Source: Dermacentor variabilis
Taxonomy: Eukaryota > Arthropoda > Arachnida > Ixodida > Ixodidae
NCBI RefSeq assembly: GCF_050947875.1
Contig: NC_134573.1
Location: 70,160,315 to 70,224,314, forward strand
Length of the DNA stretch: 64,000 nucleotides
Reading direction: 5' to 3'
The position numbers were made by a program, and so were the translations under genes. Of the stretch, positions 22,989-33,500 are shown one piece after another. The notes beneath the pieces were generated by a model, which saw nothing but the letters and a program-made list of their open reading frames with translations, had not been told where the DNA came from and ran no database searches. Each line of letters begins with the position of its first letter. Position 1 is the first letter of the stretch.

Positions 22989-23075
22989 TGAATGAACTCT
23001 GGGGTTTTACGTGGCAAACCACGATTTCATTATGAGGCACGCCGTAATGGCGGACTCCGGATTAATTTTGACCTC
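22989..23075 (-). repeat. SINE fragment (different family)
   Basis: The block ctggggttttacgtggcaaa, then gattatgaggcacgccgta-like text and ggactccggattaattttga, is the body of a very common tick SINE in antisense. The tRNA-like head is absent, so this copy is truncated. Recognition is from memory of the family. Confidence 0.55.
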
Positions 23076-24009
23076 CAGGGGATCCCTAACATGCCCTAAC
23101 CATGGGGAAAATGCATTCAACCCAAGCCATATATCGCTTCGCTGTAAAGCTTGGCAGCCATTGATGGGGCAACAAAATCTATGTGCAACCTGTACCACGG
23201 CGTATCGCTCGCTGGCCATTGAGACGGAACTTAAGTGGCCGGGATGAACCAGCATTGCATACATTAAGTACAACTTAGAACCATCACTTCGATGTCCCTA
23301 TATAATCCGGCTTACCAAAGAACCGTTCGCGCTGTTCGCTTCATGGCACTCATACCGCGGTGGCTCCTCCAGCATGCATCGTCTCGCCACCTCCGGCAAC
23401 ACCACACCACGGCCCCAGTAAATTCAGTCGTGACTGGCCACGAGCTTGTCACGGCGGTAAAAGTATGGCAAAGGATGTCGTTGTGGCTTTGGGTAAGCGC
23501 GGTTTCCAGCCGCGCCTGAAGAAACGTATCGTCTGCGCTGCTCAGATCCGCTAATTGCTAAGCGGAAATGGTCATAACCTTAAGGGTCTGCGCACGCATC
23601 ACGTGTCTCATCAGCTCATGCTCTCTTCAGTCTCCCTAGCTCGGCAATGGCAGGTGACAGAGTTTGAGCCTGAGCATTTAGTTGTCAACCGCGGTACTCA
23701 GTATCACATTTATAGGCCGAATGTAGCAATGCGCACCATCGAATTCTCGCGGCTGCCATCTGCCAAATCGGATTCTCCGGGTGAAACAGTCCCGTCAATG
23801 GCTTGTGGGGACCAGAATGAAACGATTCGTCAACAAGTAATCTCGGAACCTGCTGACACAGAACACTAAGGCAAGCACTTCTTTTTCCAATTGTGAATAA
23901 TTCCATTCAGCGGGTGTCAGTACTCATGAACGTAAAGATATATGGTAGTCTGTGTTCCCAATTGGGCCTGAAAGCACCGCGCCGACCCCAACTGGGTGAA
24001 CGTCGCACT
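23076..24009. other. Unassigned interval with a bacterial-looking patch
   Basis: No domain was recognised. The ~95 bp at 23465-23560 read smoothly as MAKDVVVALGKRGFQPRLKK... then stop, with codon choices unlike the surroundings. See findings. Confidence 0.3.
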
Positions 24010-25440
24010 TACGCCTTAACTGGTTTTGGGGGTCACAGTGTACGAGAAGCTTCGCTTCTACCATGGCGCGCTTCACTGCCTAGAAAGCTTTCATGTTCGG
24101 CTTTCCATTGCCACTGTGTTCCTTTTACCAGCAGCCTATAAAATCGATCTAACGTAGTTGCAAGATTAGGCAATAACTTGGCGTTCTGTGCTATCAATCC
24201 CAAAAATGATTTGAACCGGCTCACCATCTCCGGACTGCGTGCTGTAGTGATGGCTTCCATGTGGCTGGTAGTGTGCAGGCCAGTTGCGTCGATCTTATGG
24301 CCCAAGACGCAAACTTTATTCTCCGTGTACCTGCACCTGTCCCGGTTAAATATGATTCGATCGCCGCGCATACGTTAGCAGACTTGAAGGAGCAGGCCTT
24401 GTAGAAGGAACTCGATGCGGAGCTGGAACAAGGCCAGAGCCGACGCGATGCCGAAAGAGATGTGGCTGCATGCGAAAGAACGCTTGTGTGTGCGCAACAC
24501 CGCTATATCTCGCGCCTCGTCAGCCAGTGGAAGTTGAATATCTTCGTTACGTAAGTCCAAAGTGGTGAACACCTCACGTCTTTACAGAGATGCGAATATG
24601 TCTTCAATCATTGGCAAGGGGTATTGCTCTAGCTGTTATACCCGATTCACGGTAACGTTAAAGTCGCCGCACAGCCTGGTATCCCCGTTTTGTTTCACTA
24701 CTGGCACGACGGACGTAGCCCACTCGGAAACTCTCACTGCTGAATGCACTTCTTCCTATACTTGGTGGTCGATTTCTGCAGACACCCTTTCGCGAAGTAC
24801 GTACGGCACTCTTCGAGCCTTGAGAACCCGTGGTTTTGCGGGCTCAACTCTGTGCAGCATCAGAAGGGGCTTTATGCAACAACCCAACGGCTGTTCAAAA
24901 ATTTACGAGAATTCGGATAAAAGCTTCGCTATCACTGCATCGCAGGGAAGCACATTTACTTTCTGCTACGCACATTCTTTCAGTAGCGCCATGCCGGTAT
25001 TCCAGAAGGCTTGGATACTGTTACGGTCGCACAACAGAGGGTCTTCGCAAATTACTACAACCAGTGAGCAATCCACTTGCATGTTATCGCATTTTTATTC
25101 CATGGTTAAGGACAGGCAGTGTCCCCAGGAAGCACGACAGGCGCATCGGTCTTCCACAGCGCTGGCCACCACTGACGAAGGTTCTTGAAAACTCTTTTCA
25201 ATATGACGCTGATAAACGACCCTGTTTCCACTAGCATGCATAGTATCCGGCCTTTCCAGACAAAATCATTTTCGCACGGTCGTACGGAGTCGTTGCTGGT
25301 TTAGCTGCGAGCCACCAAGGCGTAAACCATTTCTTCACATCCGTCACTGCCTTCTGGCCCTTTCACCAAGTACGTCCCCGAGGGGTTAACACGAAGACGT
25401 ACTTAGAACTTCACTTCACAGTGCGTGTGTTCCGCACATT
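24010..25440 (-). pseudogene. Ty3/gypsy protease-RT remnant
   Basis: On the minus strand, gag-pol text begins near 25400. A protease region has lost its frame (VETGSFISVI around 25225-25195, standing for the D-T/S-G motif). An RT follows: [18 protein letters not shown] (24690-24640), FTTLDLRNEDIQLPL and SFGIASALALFQ (24572-24400). The RT connection reads NKVCVLGHKIDATGL and SRFKSFLGLIAQNAKLLPNL (24330-24170). The YxDD catalytic motif falls in the break between the 24375 and 24371 frames and is not intact. Frames shift at least three times. No LTR was found. Confidence 0.7.
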
Positions 25441-27164
25441 TTTTTTTTCAGCTTGAACGTGTTATTTCTTACCAACTAATTTCAGTCTGTTTCCACGGCG
25501 AACCTCGGACAGTGGTACATGTGCTATTTGAAAGAACAACAGCCGCTTAGATATTGCTTCGAAGAAAAGCCTCTGTGACGCTCCGGAGGCGCGCACCCGC
25601 TACAGTGCACCACACTTCTGATACACGTACCCTAGTGCGTGATATCCTTTAGGCAATACGCAAGAAATCAAACTCACTTGCTTCTTTCTTGAAAATTTAT
25701 TTCAAACGTGCTCATTAAACTTCATTTGAAATATCAATATGACGCATTCTTAATCACACGCAAACAAAGGAGGTAACACGGACAACCTAACACAGACACT
25801 CAGTTTCTTGGTGACACGTAATTGACAATAATCAGCGCACTCATATTGGGTCCATCGTTACATCGAGCATAAAGATGTCCACGAAACCATCGATGTACCT
25901 CAATCACCCCCATTGCAGCGATGAGGGTCTTGCGAACGCGTGGCCTAGTGGGACACTTCGCCTCGTCCCACCAAGAGATGTTCTCCGTCGTGTGGTCTCG
26001 TAACGTAGGGCTCCTGTAGGTTAATCTACGAGGTTGTTTTGGATAGGTCTCTTCTGTCAAGAAACGCTGCTGCGTAGGCGGTGCCAGCAATATACCACCC
26101 CTTTTTTTTCGTCTTCATGTATCATAGTTTTTATTCATTCATTGGTCTCCAGTACACTTGGAATGCAGCTGTCTCGCAACAGTGGCATTTTATCCCTGTA
26201 GCTACACAATAGTGTGCATGAAAACTTACACAAACATCCACTCATTGTACGATTGCACAGTGCGGCAAGGTACTCTAAATGACAACGTACATAATGAACA
26301 GTTCTTCGCGGAGATGGCGAAAAGGAACAAAACATACTGATGGCAATACCGAGATATATACAATCATCACACACACGACTTTTCAAGAACCGATAAAAGG
26401 CAGTATTACACATGCTTTACAACATACTTAAAAGCCCATTATGAGACCGCGTGTCACGACAGAAGGAAATTGATCGTGCTTGTCAAATATATTTGGCATC
26501 AAATATATCTGGGCAAACCCACTTCCACTTTCTTCTAAAATGCGAAAAACTCAAAACAATACTTGCCCTTCCCGCTCTTCACAGTAATGCTGCATAATTT
26601 TTCGTATTTGTTCGCACTACTATTGTTGGCGCCACAGCATAAAAAACAAGCTTGCACACTATTAATTAACAGAGAGTATAACAGGTAGGGGACGCAGAGT
26701 GAGGATAAGTCGTGCAAATCATGGCGGCAACACGTCGCATATCATCCGCGTACGAAGAGGCTAACCAGTGAAATGCATACCAGTCATGATAAAGGAAAAT
26801 CAAGAATCCACAAAGCATTGTCGGCTTGGCACGCAGAGTGCGCATGTAGGGAACCGAACCAATTTCCTGGAGTGTCAGACACTATACTAGCTCATCAGTA
26901 TCCAGGCTTTCCTTTCTACTGTTTTTATTGTTTTTGCCGGAAATCGCGTTTCACTGGATTATTATTGTTGCCACGTTATATGTCAACACAAGACACCGTC
27001 GCTGTTTTCTATTGCTTCGATTGCTGGACGGGAATTTTTGAGTTATATAGATGCACGACGGGAAAACTGCACTTGTGTGTGTCTATGGCTGCATGTGTTA
27101 TTATTGTGTTGATGTGATCCCTGTGTATGCCGTAATTGTAAGCCAGCAACTGCAAATGTAGGAT
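25441..27164. other. Unassigned interval
   Basis: Only short frames without domains occur. T-rich runs at ~25440 and ~26101 are the only simple repeats noted. Confidence 0.35.
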
Positions 27165-27169
27165 TCTGA

Positions 27170-27312
27170 TTTGATTACCCCGCGTTCTTCCGCGTGCACC
27201 CATTGTTAGGCTAACGTGCGCCCCAATCAGAATTCGGCCAACATGGCCGGAATCAAACGTGGAACCTGGAACCCCGTACGCCATGCAGCCACTGAGCTAC
27301 AGCAGCCGGTGC
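27170..27312 (-). repeat. tRNA-derived SINE (degraded)
   Basis: Minus-strand reading gives gctgtagctcagtggctgca (A box) and, about 30 bp on, ggttccacgtttgattccgg (B-box region with an insertion). The body cgcacgttagcc...gaagaacgcgggg resembles the cacgttaaagaacccc segment of tick SINEs. Confidence 0.5.
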
Positions 27313-28609
27313 GACCGCCGCCGACTGCTGTCGAGTGAACCACAGCGACACATCCGCGTCACTTCGGTAGTATTAAAACGCCAGCCTGTTTTAAACTGTC
27401 CTGCAAAAAAATGTGTCTTCACAAGTGATTCATCGAAAGCTCCGTTCATCGAAGCCACCAAATTTCACCATATACCAAACGTCTCCGCCTTCTTTTCGCT
27501 AATGCACAGCATTTTAGAGCAGGGCTTGGATTGCGGGCCCTCCCGGACATTCGTGTCCGTGGCTGCTTGTTGGATGGGCGCTGCTGCTCATATCTTGCCG
27601 AATAACTGGCACGCATGACAGCAGCGCCATCTTTAGGGCCCTCGCAGGTTGCAGGCCTAATTTTCTACAGAATTATTTCATGACAGAACATTTGACACCC
27701 AGTTGTTCTCATTCCAATATATAGATGTCATCGAGAGTACAAGTCATTTACGAAGCAAATCTTTCCAACATTTATGTGCTTACTTTCCTAACCATTACGG
27801 AACACCTACACGTATGTCTCTATCCTGTCAAGGGAAGCTATATTCGTTTTTTATATGATCGGGGTTTATGACGTCATTATTTCCATACTAAGGCACAGTC
27901 CCACATCGGGGGATTGGCCAGGAATAGGTCGGTAGATTTAAAACAAACAGGAAAGGATGAATAAACACCCAGCCATACATTCATTTTCACGTGGAGAAGC
28001 AGGGGTGCGACAGAGCACATGCGGGCACGCGCAATATTACTTTTAACCAAAAACGACGGCATAAAGGGGGCAAATTTAAAGCCCCTCCTTACCCGCTGCT
28101 CGAATTATTCGCTTCACAGAGATTCCAAATTGTCCTATGGATCAGCACATGCGTGGTTTCTTTCTCCTCTCCGCCGCAACGACAAAGATTGCTCTCCTCA
28201 AACAAGAACGTACTGCTAACATTTTCGGAGTCATAAAGTAGAGAATTGTCCACACCAATTTACAAGATTCACCGTGCACCTTGTTAGCAACACCGTTGTA
28301 TTACAAGGAAGCATTAATAAGCTCTAAATATTGCTACACTTTTGGCAGTGTTACGTCGTTGCCGTCCTCCGGCGAAGATTATGCCCGAGGGGACGTCACA
28401 TGCGTGTTACACAACTGTTCTTCTTTTCTCTTGCCTTTTTTGTTTGCTAGGTAACCAAGGGTTTTGAGGAACCATGTTTTGCAATCTCAGCACGGCATTA
28501 TGCCATGAAAAAGTGTAAGCCGTTCTAACAAACTGCCGCTAGCCATGGATGAAGCATTTTAACCCGATTATTGCGAGCTATTCAAGTCAATAATTGCACT
28601 AGTAATCTC
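27313..28609. other. Unassigned interval
   Basis: No domain-bearing frame, inverted terminal repeat or simple repeat worth noting was seen on either strand. Confidence 0.35.
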
Positions 28610-29417
28610 ACTGAGGATGCAGCAATGGCGTAGAGGAAAAGCATCCGCCTCGCTTGCAAAAGGACCGTGGTTCCAATCCCGATGCCGTGCACGCCGCCGG
28701 ATTAAAATGAAATCCGCGTCTTGATAAAATTGTATAAGCTGGCCTAGAGCGCGGCCTGACACCGGTGACCAGAACCGCTACCGCACTCCCTCACCAGAGC
28801 AGCATTGAGCACACTGGTGCAGTAATTGGCCACAACCTCCTATATGAATACAATAATCAAACCGCGGCCCTTAGTACCCAGCAGCTGCGAAGCAACTCAC
28901 CATGGGGCGGTCAGATCTTTGCCGCAGCAGAGGGTGCTAAAAATCTCTGGATCGGGTCAGGCGGCCATTACAATCTGAACCTGGCAACGTTTAACGCTAA
29001 AATGTTATCTAGTGAGGCGAGTCTAGCAGTGCTATTGCAGGGATTAACGGACATTAAATTGTATATAATAGGGCTCAGTGAGGTTAAGAGGACAAATGAA
29101 GCATATACAGTAAAATCGGTATAATCGGGTACGTCCTGTGCTACCGGGTCGTAGCGGAGAGACGAGAACTAGGAGACGGATTCCTGATTAATAAGGATAT
29201 AGCTGGTAACATACAGGAATTATATAGCATTACCGAGAGGGTGGCAGGTCTTGTTGGGAAAGTTAATAAGAGGCACAAATTGAAGGCCGCACAGGTCTAC
29301 GCGCCTACATCCAGTCATGATGACCAGCAAGTCGAAAGCTTCTATGAAGACGTGGAATTGGCGATAGGTAAAGTCAAACCAAAACATACTATACTGATAG
29401 GCGACTTCAATGCCAGT
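28610..29417 (+). mobile_element. RTE-like LINE, 5' part with tRNA-like head and endonuclease
   Basis: The first ~80 bp look tRNA-derived: an A-box-like atggcgtagaggaaaagcat at 28625-28645 and a B box ggttccaatcc at about 28670-28680, one base off GGTTCRANNCC. Then follows a leader and the endonuclease coding region: NLATFNAKMLSSEASLAVLL, IIGLSEVKR (catalytic Glu), RVYAPTSSHDDQQVESFYED-like text and LIGDFNAS (catalytic Asp-x-Asn). One or more stops occur. The LINE is cut at 29417 by the LTR element and resumes at 36325 with the expected continuation. Confidence 0.8.
28614..28690 (+). promoter_or_regulatory. tRNA-like Pol III promoter module at LINE head
   Basis: The spacing between the A-box-like and B-box-like segments (~33 bp) matches a tRNA. 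It abuts the LINE leader directly. Whether it is part of the LINE family or a SINE that landed there cannot be told from one copy. Confidence 0.45.
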
Positions 29418-30232
29418 TGTTGCGTTTCGCCTGCGACACGCGGTTTTGCCGGCGCGACTGCGGCGGGGCGGCAGACATTTTGGCCCGTTCGGCGTCGCCG
29501 CAACGCTCCCCGCCAGGCGTTTCCAGGCGTTTCCAGGCGTTTCCAGGCGCGACTGCGGCGGGGCGGCAGACATTTTGGCCCGTTCGGCGTCGCCGCAACG
29601 CTCCCCGCCCGGCGTTTCCAGGCGTTTCCCGGCATGTTCCGATGCCACGTGTCTTCATGTGCGTGTGTAAGTGTATGTGCCATTGTGCCCGAACCAGGCG
29701 ATGCGACAGCAGGGGTCACCCTCTCCTTCCAGTCATTGTGCCCGAACCAGGCGATGCGACAGCAGGGGTCACCCTCCCCTTCCAGTCATTGTGCCCGAAC
29801 CAGGCGATGCGACAGCAGGGGTCACCCTCTCCTTCCAGTCTTTGTGCCCGACCGGCGGCAGTGTGCGTCACCTTAGCCCATTGTACAATCACGTGCTCGT
29901 CTATTGAGGGGTTCCTTCTTGCCCTCAACTGCGAGAGTATAAAAACAGCTGCCCCCGGACGCCAAAAGGAGGGCTCCGATTTCTTCTGTTGAGTAAAGTG
30001 CTCTCCCGTCTCTCTACTTCGGTCAACCTGACCACCAACTCTTTGCGATGTTAAAATAAACAAGTTGTTTTGTTGTTACCAGTCGACTCATGCTTTGCCG
30101 GGACCTTCGGATGCTTCCAGTTGTACCCCAGGCCGCCAGGCCAACGCTACCCTTGGGGCTTGCGACCCAGGTACAACCACGGGCGTCAGCGCCGAGTTCC
30201 CAACAACTCGTACCAGCGGTGCGATCCAAACA
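29418..30232 (+). repeat. 5' LTR (815 bp)
   Basis: Begins TGTTGCGTTTCG and ends GATCCAAACA. U3 contains two copies (95 bp apart) of a GC-rich ~70-bp module beginning ggcgcgactgcgg, separated by gtttccaggc repeats. Three and a bit copies of a 53-bp module beginning cattgtgcccgaac follow at 29681, 29734, 29787 and, partial, 29840. The core promoter is TATAAAA at 29938-29944 and the poly(A) signal AATAAA at 30055-30060. The downstream primer-binding region is tctggttggcagcggtg. Confidence 0.93.
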
Positions 30233-30586
30233 TCTGGTTGGCAGCGGTGAGATCGCCTCCGACTTCAAACAACTGTCTGCCAGCGGTGAGATCGCGACAA
30301 CGGAGGCCAGCAGCGAAGAGATGCAGTTGACTGTATGCTGAGCAGCTCAACGACGATCCGGGAGCAGTGCAACGAGGCCTGTGTGACGACTGGTTGCCTG
30401 CAGCGGAACGACTGCGCGGAATTCCTGCCTGCGAGGTTTGGTGAGTGCGGGACTTTCTTCTTCTGAGCTTTGCCAGGCTTTTGTTAGTGTCAGAAACAGA
30501 GCTGGTAATTGTGGTTGTCGTTGCTGCCGGGTTAGTTTGCGGCAAGACAATAGTAAGCAGTAGAGAAAGCAGCATTCAGAGCAGCC
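30233..30586 (+). promoter_or_regulatory. Primer-binding region and gag leader
   Basis: The 354 bp between LTR and ATG start with tctggttggcagcggtgaga, where reverse transcription should be primed; the matching tRNA was not identified. The motif cagcggtgagatcgc occurs twice here (about 30241 and 30279), and a near copy (cagcggtgcgatcc) forms the LTR end. No frame is open throughout, so it is a leader. Confidence 0.6.
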
Positions 30587-33500
30587 ATGGATTTGAAGTC
30601 GTTGCGCAAACCGAAATTGTTGGAGCTTGCAAGAGAGTTGGGTCTGGATGTCTCAGACAAACTCAGAAAACCTGAACTGCTAAAGGCTATTCTTGAGTTA
30701 GAGGCTGAGGATGACGAGCTGTCGGAATGCCTTGAGACCATTGAAGAGAGGGAGACTGCAAAAAGACAGGAGCGCGAACTTAAAGAACAAAAAGAGAAAG
30801 AAAAAGAAGAGCGCGACCGTCAACACGCTTTGGAAATGAAGCGTCTCGAGATAGAGATAGAACGCGCTCGTAATGGAAGTCAGGCACACGGTGCAGGAGA
30901 ACGCGTATTGTTCAAAATGACTGACCTGATGCGGCCGTTTAAGCTTGGAGAGGACATTGGTTTGTTCCTGGTTAACTTTGAGCGAACGTGCGAGAAGCAG
31001 GGGTTCTCTCGGGAAACGTGGCCACAGCGCTTGCTCACTTTGTTACCCGGCGAGGCGGCCGACGTAGTCGCTCGCTTGGATAGAGAGGAGGCAGAGGATT
31101 TCGACAAAGTAAAATCGAGTCTGCTAAAAAAGTACCGGCTGTCTGCGGAGGCGTTCCGTCGGAAGTTTCGGGAAAATGAGAAAGGCAGAAGTGAGTCATA
31201 TACAGAGTTTGCGTATAGGCTTATGTCAAACATGCAGGAGTGGCTCAAAGAAGAGAAAGCGTTTGGTGACCACGATAAAGTTCTGCAGTGCTTCGGGCTA
31301 GAACAGTTTTATAGTCGGTTACCGGAGAACGTGCGATACTGGGTCTTGGATAGGCCAGACGTTTGTACGGTGGCTAAAGCCGCTGAGCTAGCCGAGGAGT
31401 TTGTGACGCGTCGGGCTCGCGGAGCTAAGGACGGTCAAAAGGGTGAATTTGGCTCGAAGTTTGAGAGGCCGAAGTTCACACCCATGAGAGCAAAGGGGAA
31501 CACGCGTAGTGCGGATGCGAGTGGAAGCAGTGCGACCGAACCTAAGGAGACGGCGGCAGCCGAAGCCGAACGCAGAAAGCGGTTCGAGATGAGGCAAGCG
31601 CGCGTTTGTTATACGTGCCAGAAGCCGGGTCACTTTTCGGCGCAGTGTCCGGAAACAACACCAAAAGTTGTGTTTTTTTCAATAGGCAGCACTGACGAGA
31701 ACATGAAGCTTCTCGAGCCTTACATGCGAGACCTCCTCGTGAACGGGAAAGAGTGCCGAGTGCTTCGCGATTCCGCAGCTACGATGGATGTAGTTCACCC
31801 GTCTTATGTAGAACCCCATATGTTCACGGGCGAGTGCGCATGGATCAAGCAAGCCGTGGAAGCTCATAGCGTGTGTCTGCCGGTAGCAAAAGTGCTTATT
31901 GAAGGACCTTTCGGAGCGCTTGAGACGGAGGCGGCAGTGTCATCTATGCCGCCCCCCCAGTACCCGTACCTATTTTCAAACAGGTCCGATCACCTCCTGC
32001 GCGAGAAGGGGCTTTTGTTTGGTGAAGCTAGTGTTCAGGCCTTAACCAGGTCGAAGGTTCGGGAGCTCGCTGCAAAGGCGGTAGTTGCGGGGCCGACGTT
32101 ATCAAACAACGAAAAAGGGTCAGAGGCGCAGCAAGCCCATATTCAGAGCACGCCCGAACTGAATAAAATTGAGCCTGTAGCGTTGAAGGCGCCAGATACT
32201 GGAGAGGAAACGCCCGACACGGGAAAGTTAGAAGAGCTATCTACTGATTTGCTCATCGCGCCTACGTCAGACGGACTTGATAGGTTGCTAAAAGTCAGCC
32301 GGTCGGCTTTGATAGCCGAGCAAAAGAAGGATGGTAGTCTAGAAAACATACGCTGCAATGTCAAGGAAGGTATCGCCAGGAAAAATGCGCGTTTTGTGGA
32401 AAGAGGTGGAGTCCTGTACCGGAAGTATCTAGACCGCCGAGGAGTGGAGTTCGATCAGCTGATCGTGCCTCAATGCTATCGTCAGGATCTGTTGCGCTTG
32501 ACGCATGGGGGTTCGTGGTCCGGACACCTAGGAGTTAAGAAAACTAAGGACCGTCTCTTGCAAGAGTACTATTGGCCAGGGTGTTTTCGGGACGCAGACC
32601 ACTTCGTGAGGTCATGTGACACCTGTCAGCGGGTGGGCAAACCAGGGGACAAATCGAGGGCGCCATTGAAATTGGTACCTATCATTACGGAGCCTTTTAG
32701 ACGGCTCGTTATTGATACAGTGGGACCTCTGCCGGTAACAGCCACGGGGTACAGACACATTTTGACTGTGATCTGCCCAGCGACAAAGTTCCCTGAAGCA
32801 GTGCCGCTTAAAGAACTCAGCTCAGTTGAGATAGTCAATGCACTACTGTCCATATTTGCGCGAGTTGGTTTTCCTGCGGAAATCCAATCAGATCAGGGCA
32901 CAGTGTTTACTAGCGCTTTGACGACAACTTTTCTCGAAAGGTGTGGGGTAAAGCTGCTACACAGCTCAGTGTACCACCCACAGTCGAATTCCGTTGAGAA
33001 GCTCCACTCCGTCATGAAGCGCGTGTTGAGAGCGTTGTGTTTTGAACATCGAACTGACTGGGAGCTGCGTCTGCCTGGGGTGATGTTTGCATTAAGGACC
33101 GCGCCGCATGCGGCTACGGGGTTTTCGCCAGCTGAACTGGTGTACGGTCGCTCGCTTCGGTCTCCGCTTCGCATGCTTCGAGAATCATGGGAAGGTAGGG
33201 GCGACGACCCAGTCGTGGTGGAGTACGTACTTAAGCTCCTCGAACGCTTAAGAAGGGCACAGGAGTTGTCAGGTGAAGCAATGACAAAGGCCCAGCAGAG
33301 GGCCAAGGTTTATTATGATCGGACCGCCAGGGCCCGTCGTTTTGAGGTGGGCGATGAGGTCATGATATTGCGCACATCGCTAAACAACAAACTAGACGTG
33401 CAGTGGGAGGGCCCCGCACGAATTGTTCAGAAACTGTCGGACGTTAACTACGTGGTAAGTCTGCCAGGAAAGCGGAAAGCACAGCAAGTTTACCACTGTA

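Noticed and set aside
29681..29860. Regular 53-bp repeats resembling an array
   Set aside because: Not CRISPR: direct tandem copies without spacers, inside an LTR of a eukaryotic retrotransposon.
29220..30063. Many 80-211-codon frames on both strands in the 5' LTR (and again at 35202-36155)
   Set aside because: They are products of GC-rich tandem repeats in the LTRs, recur identically in both LTRs, and show no domain.
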